This document shows positions 9,146 to 17,449 of a stretch of DNA of 64,000 nt, one piece after another. The position numbers were made by a program, and so were the translations under genes. Every line of letters starts with the position of its first letter. Positions within the stretch are counted from its first letter, which is position 1. The stretch comes from an uncultured Pelagibacteraceae bacterium (GTDB lineage Bacteria; Pseudomonadota; Alphaproteobacteria; Pelagibacterales; Pelagibacteraceae). The stretch covers positions 1 to 64,000 of the forward strand of contig CACHPE010000007.1 in NCBI GenBank assembly GCA_902581605.1, read 5' to 3'. The notes under the pieces are model-generated. The model did not search any database, was not told the origin of the DNA, and saw nothing but the letters and a program-made list of their open reading frames with translations.

Positions 9146-10264
9146 CTAATGTTTAATAGCTTCTCCAGGTTCAACAAAATTGTGACCAAAAACATCAGCA
9201 ACCGCTTTGTAAGTCACTTGACCCTTGTGAACATTTAACCCTGCTAAAAAGTTTTTATCTTCACTTAATGCTTTTTGATAACCTTTATTAGCAAGCTTAA
9301 CTAAGAAAGGTAAAGTTGCATTATTTAATGCCAATGTAGATGTCCTAGGTACACCACCAGGCATGTTAGCTACACAATAATGTACTACATCATCAACAAT
9401 ATATGTTGGATCACCATGTGTTGTGGGTTTACTAGTTTCTACACAGCCTCCTTGATCAATTGCAACATCAACAATTACAGATCCTCTTTTCATAGACTTA
9501 ATCATTTCTTTACTGATTAATTTTGGTGCTTCTGCACCTGGAATTAATACTCCACCAACTAAAAGATCTGCTTCAGCAACTAATTTATCTAAATCAGTTT
9601 TATCACTTTGTTCTGGAATGATTTTATCTCCAAACATTTCAACAAGTTGTTTTAATCTATCCTTAGATTTATCCACAATATGAACTTTTGCTTGCATACC
9701 AGTTGCAATTACTGCAGCATTTTCTCCAACAACTCCTCCACCCAATATAACTACAGTTCCACCTGTTACACCTGGTGCACCCCCTAATAGCAAACCTCTG
9801 CCACTTTGGTTTTTCTCCAAACAATGAGCACCTGCTTGTACAGACATTCTTCCTGCAACAGCACTCATTGGAGCAAGTAAAGGTAGTCTTCCATTGTCAT
9901 CAGTAACTGTTTCGTAAGCTATATTAATACTTTTAGATTTTATTAATCCCTCGGTAAGTTCTTTTGCAGCTGCTAAATGTAGATAGGTATATACAATTTG
10001 ATTTTCTCTAATCATATCAACTTCTACTTTTTGAGGCTCTTTAACTTTAACAATTATTTCTGCATCATTAAAAATATCAGACGCTGTATCAGTAATTTTA
10101 GCTCCAGCTTTTAAATATTGATCATTTTCAAAACCAGCTTCAAATCCACCATTGTTTTCTACTAAAACCTCATGACCCTCTGAAACTAAAGTTCTAACAC
10201 TATCTGGTGTTAAACCAATTCTGTTTTCTTGTGGTTTTATTTCTTTAGGAACTCCAATTTTCAT
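9146..10264 (-). CDS. ald: Alanine dehydrogenase
   Basis: A 372-residue NAD-dependent alanine dehydrogenase of standard length. The N-terminal MKIGVPKEIKPQENRIGLTP block is diagnostic. The nucleotide fold carries VVILGGGVVGENAA, and VDVAIDQGGCVETSKPTTH is the conserved C-terminal signature. It interconverts alanine and pyruvate plus ammonium. Placed 9 bases after the aminotransferase gene, it fits the Tpa-Ald route in which taurine nitrogen is moved to pyruvate and the alanine formed is deaminated to regenerate pyruvate and release ammonium. Confidence 0.96.
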   Translation of the reverse strand: MKIGVPKEIKPQENRIGLTPDSVRTLVSEGHEVLVENNGGFEAGFENDQYLKAGAKITDTASDIFNDAEIIVKVKEPQKVEVDMIRENQIVYTYLHLAAAKELTEGLIKSKSINIAYETVTDDNGRLPLLAPMSAVAGRMSVQAGAHCLEKNQSGRGLLLGGAPGVTGGTVVILGGGVVGENAAVIATGMQAKVHIVDKSKDRLKQLVEMFGDKIIPEQSDKTDLDKLVAEADLLVGGVLIPGAEAPKLISKEMIKSMKRGSVIVDVAIDQGGCVETSKPTTHGDPTYIVDDVVHYCVANMPGGVPRTSTLALNNATLPFLVKLANKGYQKALSEDKNFLAGLNVHKGQVTYKAVADVFGHNFVEPGEAIKH

Positions 10265-10273
10265 AAATGAAAA

Positions 10274-11620
10274 TTAATTCTTTTTACTTTTTGCGTAATT
10301 TGTTATTCCTGTTCGAAGTTTTTCAATTATCTCATCTATATGTTTTTTTTCACAAATAAACATTGGAGCAATGATTAAACAATCACCAGTAGCTTTGAAA
10401 TTTACTCCTGCTTCATAACAATGTTTGAAACAGGTTAATCCCGCAGCGCCTGGTTTTTTATCCATAACAATATCAATACCACCCATCATTCCATATCCCC
10501 TTATATTATCAACTACATCGATATCTTTTAATGACATCAAACCTTCTTGGAAATAAGGTGCTAGATTTTTAGCTCTGTTAAAAATATCATCCTTTTCAAT
10601 AATATCTTGTACTGCTAATCCAGCGGCAACTGAAATTGGAATTCCTGAATAAGTATATCCATGAAATAATTCAATTGTTCCTTTAGGAGCGTTTTCTGCT
10701 ATTGCATCATAAATATCCTCTTTACATGCAACAACTCCCATTGGGCTAATTCCATTAGTTGTAGCTTTTGCCATCGTCATCATATCTGGAGTTACTCCAT
10801 ACTCTTGTGATGCAAATGGAGAACCTGTTCTTCCCCATCCAGTAATTACTTCATCAAAAATTAAAAGTATTCCGTGTTTGTCACAAATCTCTCTTAATCT
10901 TTGTAAGTATCCTTTTGGTGGAACTAATGTGCCTGTTGATCCCGCAATAGGTTCAACAATGCAAGCTGCAATATTTTCAGCTCCAAAGTTCATACAAATT
11001 CTTTCTAAATCTTCTGCTAACTCAACACCAGTCTCAGGTTGACCACTTACAAACTTATGTTCTGGCAAATGTGTATGTCTCATATGAACAACACCTGGCA
11101 TTAAAACACTTGCAAAAGTTTTAACATTATTAACCATACCTCCTACAGAAGTCGCACCAATATTCATTCCATGGTAACCTCTTTCTCTTCCAACAAATCT
11201 AAATCTTTGACTGTCTCCTCTTGCTCTGTGATAAGCTATTGCAATTTTTATTGCAGTTTCAACAGCTGTTGAACCACAAATTGTATAAAACATTCTATTT
11301 AAATTTCCTGGTGTATGTTTTGAAATTCTAGTCGCTAATTCAAATGACCCACCAAAACCTTGTTGGAATGGTTGACAATAGTCTAAAGTTTTCAACTGAT
11401 TTGTTATTGCCTCAATAATTTCATCTCTACCATGACCTAAAGGATTGCAAAATAATCCAGAGCTTGCATCTATTTGGGTTTGTCCTTGATGGTTTTTTAA
11501 ATACACACCTTTAGCTTCAACAATTAATCTTGGGTTCTCTTTAAAATCTTTATTGGATGTAAATGGCATCCAATGTTCATTTAAAGAATTTGGAATTGAT
11601 GTTTTATTTTGTGTGCTCAT
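10274..11620 (-). CDS. tpa: Class III aminotransferase, probable taurine:pyruvate aminotransferase
   Basis: A 448-residue class III PLP-dependent omega-aminotransferase. Recognisable parts are the cofactor segment ICGSTAVETAIKIA, FVGRERGYHGMN, the PLP-binding Asp in LLIFDEVITGWGRTG, and the Schiff-base Lys in MTMAKATTNG. Sequence alone says omega-amino acid:pyruvate transaminase. The taurine assignment rests on position: divergent from tauABC and directly upstream of ald on the same strand. The next enzyme, sulfoacetaldehyde acetyltransferase (Xsc), is not in the window. Confidence 0.82.
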   Translation of the reverse strand: MSTQNKTSIPNSLNEHWMPFTSNKDFKENPRLIVEAKGVYLKNHQGQTQIDASSGLFCNPLGHGRDEIIEAITNQLKTLDYCQPFQQGFGGSFELATRISKHTPGNLNRMFYTICGSTAVETAIKIAIAYHRARGDSQRFRFVGRERGYHGMNIGATSVGGMVNNVKTFASVLMPGVVHMRHTHLPEHKFVSGQPETGVELAEDLERICMNFGAENIAACIVEPIAGSTGTLVPPKGYLQRLREICDKHGILLIFDEVITGWGRTGSPFASQEYGVTPDMMTMAKATTNGISPMGVVACKEDIYDAIAENAPKGTIELFHGYTYSGIPISVAAGLAVQDIIEKDDIFNRAKNLAPYFQEGLMSLKDIDVVDNIRGYGMMGGIDIVMDKKPGAAGLTCFKHCYEAGVNFKATGDCLIIAPMFICEKKHIDEIIEKLRTGITNYAKSKKN

Positions 11621-11799
11621 AAAAAATTTTTATATAATATTTTAATTTAATATTAAGACCTCTTTAGACTAAAATAAATGGATTAACTACCACATTATTG
11701 ACACAACTAAGGATTGTATAAGTCTCTTTTTTTGTTTTACTTCAGAGACAATTTGAATTTAAATATCCAGAATTTAATTAATTAAACATAGGGGAATAA
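11621..11799. promoter_or_regulatory. Divergent tpa / tauA control region
   Basis: This 179-base gap separates the two divergent taurine transcription units and so must hold both promoters. I see a TTGACA at 11698-11703 and TATAAG at 11717-11722, but the 13-base spacing is too short for a standard promoter. An inverted repeat GTCTCT (11722-11727) / AGAGAC (11744-11749) with a T-rich loop could be an operator or a 5'-UTR hairpin. A ribosome site, AGGGGAATAA, precedes tauA. No known riboswitch is recognised. Confidence 0.4.
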
Positions 11800-12741
11800 A
11801 TGAAAAAAATACTAAGTTTTATTCTAGGATCTATTTTTGCACTTAACCTATCAATTTCAGTTGCTAATTCAGCTGCAAATGAAGTTAGAGTTGCATACTT
11901 TCTAGAATGGCCGAGCCCAAATCTAGAGGACATGCAGAAGAAAAATTTTGCTAAAGCTCTTGGTGTACCAGTTAAATGGACTAACTTCACAAATGGTGGA
12001 GCAATGACTGATGCAATGTTAGCAGGAGATATTGATATTTCTTACTCACAAGGATTAGTGCCTTTTATAAATGCCGTAAAATCTAATGCACCTATCAAAT
12101 TAGTTGATATTGCTATGGAATACGGAATGGGTGGAACTACTTGTGTTACATCTAACGCTTCTGGAATTACAAAAGCAAACGCTACTGAATTAGAAGGTAA
12201 AAAAGTTGCTGTTCCATTAGGAACAATGGCTGAATACGTTTTTGATGAAAGTATGAAAGTTGTTGGTGCTGACAGAGGTAAAATGGATATTATTCAAATG
12301 GACCCAGAAGAAGGTGCTGCTGCATTAGTAAGTGGCGATGTTGTAATGGCATGTTTATTTGGTGGTAACTCTATCAAAGCAGCAACTGCAGTTGGATCAA
12401 GACTTTTAACTGTAGATGAAGCTAGAGCAGCTGGTATCTTGGGTATAGATATCACTTCTGTTACAGATAAATTCATGAAAGAAAACCCTGGAATGTTAAG
12501 AACTTTCATCGAAGTTACTCATGAAGCTAATGCTAGATATAAAGCTGGTAAAGCTGACATGAACGCTATGGCGAAAGCTTCTGAAATGAAGGTTTCAGAT
12601 ATGAAAGAAACTTTAAGTGGTTTCAAATTCTTAACTCCAGAAGAAACAAAAGCATCTATGGAAAGTGGTAATCTTGATGGTTTCCTAAAAGGTATGGGAA
12701 CTCCAGGAGGATCTGTGGATACAAGTTTCTTACCTTTATAA
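11800..12741 (+). CDS. tauA: Taurine-type ABC transporter periplasmic binding protein
   Basis: A 313-residue solute-binding protein with a signal peptide (about residues 1-26, cleavage after NSA). The mature N-terminal VRVAYFLEWPSPN and the SYSQGLVPFINAVKS and DIAMEYGMGGTTC blocks fit the TauA/NMT1-like family that binds taurine, sulfonates or thiamine precursors. It precedes the ATPase and permease genes and lies opposite tpa, which together favour taurine. A strong hairpin with T-run follows it, consistent with much higher expression of the binding protein than of the membrane parts. Confidence 0.85.
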   Translation: MKKILSFILGSIFALNLSISVANSAANEVRVAYFLEWPSPNLEDMQKKNFAKALGVPVKWTNFTNGGAMTDAMLAGDIDISYSQGLVPFINAVKSNAPIKLVDIAMEYGMGGTTCVTSNASGITKANATELEGKKVAVPLGTMAEYVFDESMKVVGADRGKMDIIQMDPEEGAAALVSGDVVMACLFGGNSIKAATAVGSRLLTVDEARAAGILGIDITSVTDKFMKENPGMLRTFIEVTHEANARYKAGKADMNAMAKASEMKVSDMKETLSGFKFLTPEETKASMESGNLDGFLKGMGTPGGSVDTSFLPL

Positions 12742-12762
12742 TTTTAAGGGTTTAAAACTTTC

Positions 12763-12800
12763 AAATAGGCACCGATTTATAATTGGTGCCTATTTTTTTT
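12763..12800 (+). terminator. Rho-independent terminator / attenuator between tauA and tauB
   Basis: An 11-base perfect stem, AAATAGGCACC paired with GGTGCCTATTT, with an 11-base loop runs straight into a T-run ending at 12800. It lies between tauA and the next gene of the same operon, so partial termination would give excess tauA mRNA, or the hairpin may protect the tauA 3' end. Confidence 0.85.
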
Positions 12801-12825
12801 GTCAAATTTCTAATATAAGAAAGTT

Positions 12826-13623
12826 ATGAGCGATCTAGTTTCTCAAAATCTAAATATGATTTTTAAAACTCCAAAAGGAGAAACAGTTCACGCTTTAAAA
12901 GATGTAAGCTTTACTTTAAAAAAAGGAGAATTGCTTACAGTTCTTGGTCCTTCTGGTTGTGGAAAAACAACTTTATTAAATATTACTGCAGGATTTTTAA
13001 GACCTACTTCAGGAAAAATAACACTTAACAATAATGAAATTGACGGACCTGGTGTTGAAAGAGGAATGGTATTTCAACAAGGTGCTTTGTTTGAATGGCT
13101 TACGGTAGCTGAGAATGTAAATTTCGGTCTTAGGATGAAAAAAGAAGATACTGAAGTTACAGCTAAGAAAGTAGATGAATGGTTAGATATAGTTGGGCTT
13201 AAAGGTTTTGGTAACACGCCAACTTATCAATTATCTGGTGGTATGCAGCAAAGAGTTGCGCTTGCAAGGTGTTTAATAAATGATCCTGATTTAATTTTAA
13301 TGGATGAACCTTTAGGTGCATTAGATGCTTTAACTAGAGAAAAGATGCAGTCTTTAGTTTTAAAGATTTGGAAAGAAACAGGAAAAACTATTATTTTAAT
13401 TACTCACTCTGTTGAAGAAGCATTGTTACTTGGAGAAAGATTATATGTAATGGCACCAAGACCAGGTAGGATACATAAAGAGTATAATCTGCCATTTGCA
13501 GAAATGGGTCTTACACAAGACTTAAGAGAAATAAAAAAGAATAAGGAATTCTCTTCTACCAGAGAAGAAATCTTATCAATGATTTGGAATATGGAAGAAG
13601 AAATTATGGGTAAAGAAAATTAA
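12826..13623 (+). CDS. tauB: ABC transporter ATP-binding protein (taurine/nitrate/sulfonate type)
   Basis: A 265-residue ABC ATPase: Walker A GPSGCGKTT near residue 44, Q-loop MVFQQGALFEWLTV, signature LSGGMQQR, Walker B LILMDEPLGALD, and H-loop ILITHSVEEA. The FEWLTV segment after the Q-loop is typical of TauB/SsuB ATPases. It ends directly before the permease start (TAA then ATG, no gap), so the two are coupled. It energises uptake of the ligand bound by TauA. Confidence 0.9.
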   Translation: MSDLVSQNLNMIFKTPKGETVHALKDVSFTLKKGELLTVLGPSGCGKTTLLNITAGFLRPTSGKITLNNNEIDGPGVERGMVFQQGALFEWLTVAENVNFGLRMKKEDTEVTAKKVDEWLDIVGLKGFGNTPTYQLSGGMQQRVALARCLINDPDLILMDEPLGALDALTREKMQSLVLKIWKETGKTIILITHSVEEALLLGERLYVMAPRPGRIHKEYNLPFAEMGLTQDLREIKKNKEFSSTREEILSMIWNMEEEIMGKEN

Positions 13624-15549
13624 ATGTTAACCCAATTAGTAACGATCTTAATATTTGTAGCTGTAATTGGGTGTATTCTTTATGGAAGAAGATTAATTAA
13701 AACTGAAAAAGTGGATGCAGTCTTTGGTAATCCTGAAAGAGCTAAAGGTGGAACGCACTGGGTAATCGTTGGTAGCAGTGTAATTCTAATCCTATGGCTT
13801 TATTATTCCTGGGACATTGCAAAAGGTTTTTATCCAAAATCAGCAAATGAATTATGTCAAGTCGCTAAAATTAATGAGTCATTATTAGGTTTAAAATATC
13901 AGTTCCCTATTGAAGAAAGAGAATTTAAAAGCACATCCATTATTAAAGTTGAAAATAAAAATCTTGTAAAAATTGCAAATGAAATAAAAGCATCACCTGA
14001 TCTAAATGATCAACAAAAAACAATCCTTGTAGATTACATTGATAGAACTTCTAAATTAATTCCATTTTTAACAAGTGAAGAACTAATGGAAATGGATACC
14101 AAAATTAAACTTAAGGAAATGACAGAAGAAATAAAACTTCTAAGTTCCAATTTCCAAGAGAAAGATTATCCATTTGAGACAGATGCTGAAAAAACTGAAA
14201 GACAGAAACTTATTGATGAACAAGGTGGCTGGGGAATTACAACTATAAACTCTGGAACTGGTACAATTGAAAATACCATTGAAATACCGACTGCACCTCA
14301 AACTAATAAAGGTTTAAAATTTCATGCTGCTGCAGCAGAACTAAAAAAAATTGACGACAAATTTTTTAAATTAAAAAACCATAACCCACAGTTCAAAAGC
14401 GCAATCAAACAACTTAAAGATGATATTAAGACTTACAGAAAAGGATTAGATGATAGTGAAGAAATAGCATCTGACTATGCAAAAAATATTGTTAAAATTG
14501 CAAGAAGAATAGAGTTTGCAAGCATCTATCCTCCTAATGCATTAAATGAAATGCAAGCAGCAATAATAGAGTTTGATGAATTACAAAATAAAGAGCAAGG
14601 TGGATTAAGATTAATTGATATTCTTTTATTTCCAGCAGGAACAATTGTAGCAAGTGGACCAACATGTTCTGAACAAGGTTCAGGCAGATGGTTACCCAAA
14701 CCATCAGATACATTTAATAAGTTTGTATTGATGTCTAAACCAAGTGTTGGATACAAAAATATTCCTCTTTTATGGATTGAGATGGTTGATGTAAGTAAAA
14801 TGATAGGATTTATTTTACCAGACTGGATTGCAGACATATTGCCTGGTGAATATCCGGTACATTCAAAAGATGGAATTGTAAAAGAAAACTTTAAAAGCAA
14901 TGTTTTAAAAGTTGTTACGGGTGACTTTAAATTATTTAAAGTGCCTGTTCCATATGGACATATATGGGACTCATTCTTAAGAGTATTTTTAGGTTTAGTT
15001 TTTGGAATTCTTATTGGGGTGCCATTAGGATTGTTTATGGGTCTAAATCGATTTGCTAAAGGTTTCTTTGATCCTTTAATCGAATTATACAGACCTGTTC
15101 CACCATTAGCTTGGGCGCCATTGATTATTTCAGTTCTTGGAATAGATAATACGGGTAAAATATTTTTATTATTCATGGTCTCACTTTCAATTATGATTAT
15201 TTCTGCAAGAGCTGGTGCATCAGGAACACAGCTTTCAAAAATACATGCCGCACATTCGTTAGGAGCTACTAAAAAACAAATTTTAAGATATGTGATTTTC
15301 CCTAATTCACTTCCTGAAATTCTTACAGGAATTAGAGTTGCTGTTGGTATGTGCTGGGGAACACTTGTTGCTGCAGAGTTTCTAGCAGGTACAACTGGTA
15401 TTGGTTTTGTTGAAAATGTTGCAAAAAAATACTTTCAATATGAAGTTATTTGGATAACAATTTTCATAATGGGTCTGCTGGGTCTTTTATTTGATATATC
15501 TTTAAGAAAAATAATAGATAAAACTATTCCTTGGAGAGGCAAAGGTTAA
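13624..15549 (+). CDS. tauC: Enlarged ABC transporter permease (TauC-type with long N-terminal domain)
   Basis: At 641 residues this is more than twice a usual TauC (~270). Residues ~1-20 and ~45-62 are two membrane helices. Residues ~65-440 form a mostly hydrophilic region rich in charged helices that probably sits in the periplasm. The last ~200 residues are a standard permease domain with the EAA-type loop AAHSLGATKKQILRYVIFPN that contacts the ATPase. The frame is continuous with no internal start signal that would separate two genes. The extra domain matches nothing I recognise and may dock the binding protein. Confidence 0.85.
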   Translation: MLTQLVTILIFVAVIGCILYGRRLIKTEKVDAVFGNPERAKGGTHWVIVGSSVILILWLYYSWDIAKGFYPKSANELCQVAKINESLLGLKYQFPIEEREFKSTSIIKVENKNLVKIANEIKASPDLNDQQKTILVDYIDRTSKLIPFLTSEELMEMDTKIKLKEMTEEIKLLSSNFQEKDYPFETDAEKTERQKLIDEQGGWGITTINSGTGTIENTIEIPTAPQTNKGLKFHAAAAELKKIDDKFFKLKNHNPQFKSAIKQLKDDIKTYRKGLDDSEEIASDYAKNIVKIARRIEFASIYPPNALNEMQAAIIEFDELQNKEQGGLRLIDILLFPAGTIVASGPTCSEQGSGRWLPKPSDTFNKFVLMSKPSVGYKNIPLLWIEMVDVSKMIGFILPDWIADILPGEYPVHSKDGIVKENFKSNVLKVVTGDFKLFKVPVPYGHIWDSFLRVFLGLVFGILIGVPLGLFMGLNRFAKGFFDPLIELYRPVPPLAWAPLIISVLGIDNTGKIFLLFMVSLSIMIISARAGASGTQLSKIHAAHSLGATKKQILRYVIFPNSLPEILTGIRVAVGMCWGTLVAAEFLAGTTGIGFVENVAKKYFQYEVIWITIFIMGLLGLLFDISLRKIIDKTIPWRGKG

Positions 15550-15568
15550 GTAAACACTTTTTTATTAA

Positions 15569-16078
15569 TTAGACCTTTTTTATAAAACCAATAGCGGCAC
15601 CAATGGTAGTCAAAAATCCAGCTAAAGGGAGGATAGCTACTGCATATTTTTTAGGCATATAATTCGGTTTGAACTCTATGCCTTGCATACTAAATTCTAA
15701 ATACCACATTTCCCAATACTTCCCTCGCATACCCTCTACAAGTTCAATTCCATAAATTATTAAAACTATACCAATTATCATAATCATAATTTTCCAGAAC
15801 TGGCGTATGTATAATGAAACTCTCTCTGGTAATTTTTCATAAATTAAATTTAATGCTACATGTTCATTATCTCTTGCTGTTAAAGAAAGTGCTATAAACA
15901 TCAACCAAATATTACTTAATACTGTTAGCAAATCTCCCCAAACAGGAGGGTTATTAAAAACATATCGCATTGTAACATTGTAAAGAGTAAAACCAACCAT
16001 AGCAGCCAATAATATTGAACACATAGCTTCCAACGTACGATGAATAAAACGATCAATACTGTTTAATAATTTCATCAT
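15569..16078 (-). CDS. dctQ: TRAP transporter small permease (DctQ family)
   Basis: A 169-residue membrane protein with four predicted helices and the DctQ signature region (YNVTMRYVFNNPPVWGDLL, then ALSLTARDNEHVALNL). It pairs with the large permease, whose gene stops where this one starts (one-base overlap). Codon choice differs from the neighbours: several arginines are CGT, CGC or CGA, whereas flanking genes use AGA almost only. It shares this with dctM. Confidence 0.92.
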   Translation of the reverse strand: MMKLLNSIDRFIHRTLEAMCSILLAAMVGFTLYNVTMRYVFNNPPVWGDLLTVLSNIWLMFIALSLTARDNEHVALNLIYEKLPERVSLYIRQFWKIMIMIIGIVLIIYGIELVEGMRGKYWEMWYLEFSMQGIEFKPNYMPKKYAVAILPLAGFLTTIGAAIGFIKKV

Positions 16079-17361
16079 TAATTACTCAATAAGTTTGGAA
16101 GAAACATTGTTAGTTCTGGCACAATAAGAATAAAAAATAAAAGTAAAAAAAGACCAACAAGATAAGGAATTAACGCAATAGCAACTTTTTCAAGACGCAC
16201 TTGCGCTATTGTTGCAGAAGTAAAGTAAGCAACACCAACAGGTGGTGTTACTGATCCTATTAAGAAACCAACTATAACAACCATAGCTGCTTGTACCTCA
16301 GGAAAGCCAGCTTGAGACATAACATTCACTAGAACTGGGCCAACAATGATAATGTTAACTGCTGAGTCCATTACCGTTCCAAGAAGAAAGATGAATAATA
16401 TCAAAGCTAAAATAAATAATATAGGAGAATCCGCTAAGCCTAAAAGCCAGGTTTCAAGATCACCTATTGCACCAAGAGAAGTAAGCAACCAACTAAAAGG
16501 TCCTGATGCAGCTATGATAATAAAAACCATTGCTGAATTACGGAATGCCCGACGAAAAGCACCTGTGCAATCTTTCCATTTAATAGTTCTATAAACAAAT
16601 ACACCTGTAAATAACGCAACTAATGCTGTGATAGCTCCGGCTTCAACAACCGATGCTACGCCACCCATCACTGAACCAACTAAAACCAAAGGTATCAAAA
16701 GAGCGAATGAGGATCTGTATAATTCTTTACCAGCTCGACGTACCGAAAATGGTTCATCGCTACGTTCGAAATTATATTTTACTGCGAAGTAATGGTTGAT
16801 TACCATAATAACAACACCGATCAAAATTCCTGGAATAATCCCAGCTGCAAATAAAGATGCAATCGAAATCTCAGTTGCATTAGCAAGCACAATCATCATG
16901 ATACTAGGTGGAATAATCCCTCCTATAGTAGAACTTACACCTGTTACCGCAGCTGAAAATGCTGCTGGATAACCTGCTTTCTTCATTGCTGGTAATACTA
17001 ATGCACCAACTGTAGCTGTATCTGCTACGACAGATCCATTCATACCCGCAAAAAACATACTTACCAAAACATTGACTTGAGCTAATCCTCCTCGTATACG
17101 CCCAATCAACGCCCTACTCAAAGCAACTAAACGATCTGTAATCGTTGCACTTGTCATTAATTCACCTGTCAACATAAAGAATGCAATTGCAGTTAAAGGA
17201 ACTGAGTCAATAGCGGTAAACATTTGACTGGGGATTAAAACAAGCGGCACAGCATCTGTAAGAATAATATAAACAAATGGAATCAGTATTAATATAAAGC
17301 CAATTGGAGCTCCTAATAAAATTAGAAAAAGGAGTACCACAAGTAAAATAATACTTTCCAT
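16078..17361 (-). CDS. dctM: TRAP transporter large permease (DctM family)
   Basis: A 427-residue membrane protein with about 12 hydrophobic segments and DctM signatures: N-terminal LGAPIGFILI, the FAGMNGSVVADTATVGALVLP block, GGIIPPSIMMIVLAN, and SVTPPVGVAYF near the end. It forms the sodium-coupled channel of the TRAP transporter fed by the binding protein. Arginine codons include many CGT/CGA/AGG (for example the RALIGRIRGG stretch around 17090-17120), unlike the native AGA pattern. Confidence 0.94.
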   Translation of the reverse strand: MESIILLVVLLFLILLGAPIGFILILIPFVYIILTDAVPLVLIPSQMFTAIDSVPLTAIAFFMLTGELMTSATITDRLVALSRALIGRIRGGLAQVNVLVSMFFAGMNGSVVADTATVGALVLPAMKKAGYPAAFSAAVTGVSSTIGGIIPPSIMMIVLANATEISIASLFAAGIIPGILIGVVIMVINHYFAVKYNFERSDEPFSVRRAGKELYRSSFALLIPLVLVGSVMGGVASVVEAGAITALVALFTGVFVYRTIKWKDCTGAFRRAFRNSAMVFIIIAASGPFSWLLTSLGAIGDLETWLLGLADSPILFILALILFIFLLGTVMDSAVNIIIVGPVLVNVMSQAGFPEVQAAMVVIVGFLIGSVTPPVGVAYFTSATIAQVRLEKVAIALIPYLVGLFLLLFFILIVPELTMFLPNLLSN

Positions 17362-17392
17362 GAATACTTATAAGTTAAGATTTATTTTAGGC

Positions 17393-17428
17393 AAAGACCA
17401 CTTTATTCTAGTGAATTAAGTGGTCTTT
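17393..17428 (-). terminator. Intergenic hairpin between dctP and dctM
   Basis: A perfect 11-base inverted repeat, AAAGACCACTT and AAGTGGTCTTT, separated by 14 bases, lies 21 bases past the dctP stop and 31 bases before dctM. On the minus strand it lacks a clean T-run, so it is more likely an mRNA-stabilising or attenuating hairpin than a full terminator. It parallels the hairpin after tauA. Confidence 0.65.
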
Positions 17429-17449
17429 ACACAATTTTTGTTGAATGAA

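Noticed and set aside
8917..9238. Open frames on both strands around the dehydrogenase start and ald end
   Set aside because: They are shadows of the dehydrogenase and ald genes; composition is not protein-like and no ribosome site supports them.
11621..11799. Riboswitch upstream of tauA
   Set aside because: Only a short GTCTCT/AGAGAC hairpin is visible; no conserved core of a known riboswitch class was recognised.
14526..15176. 216-codon minus-strand open frame inside tauC
   Set aside because: It is antisense to a strongly conserved permease domain and has no domain or start signal of its own.
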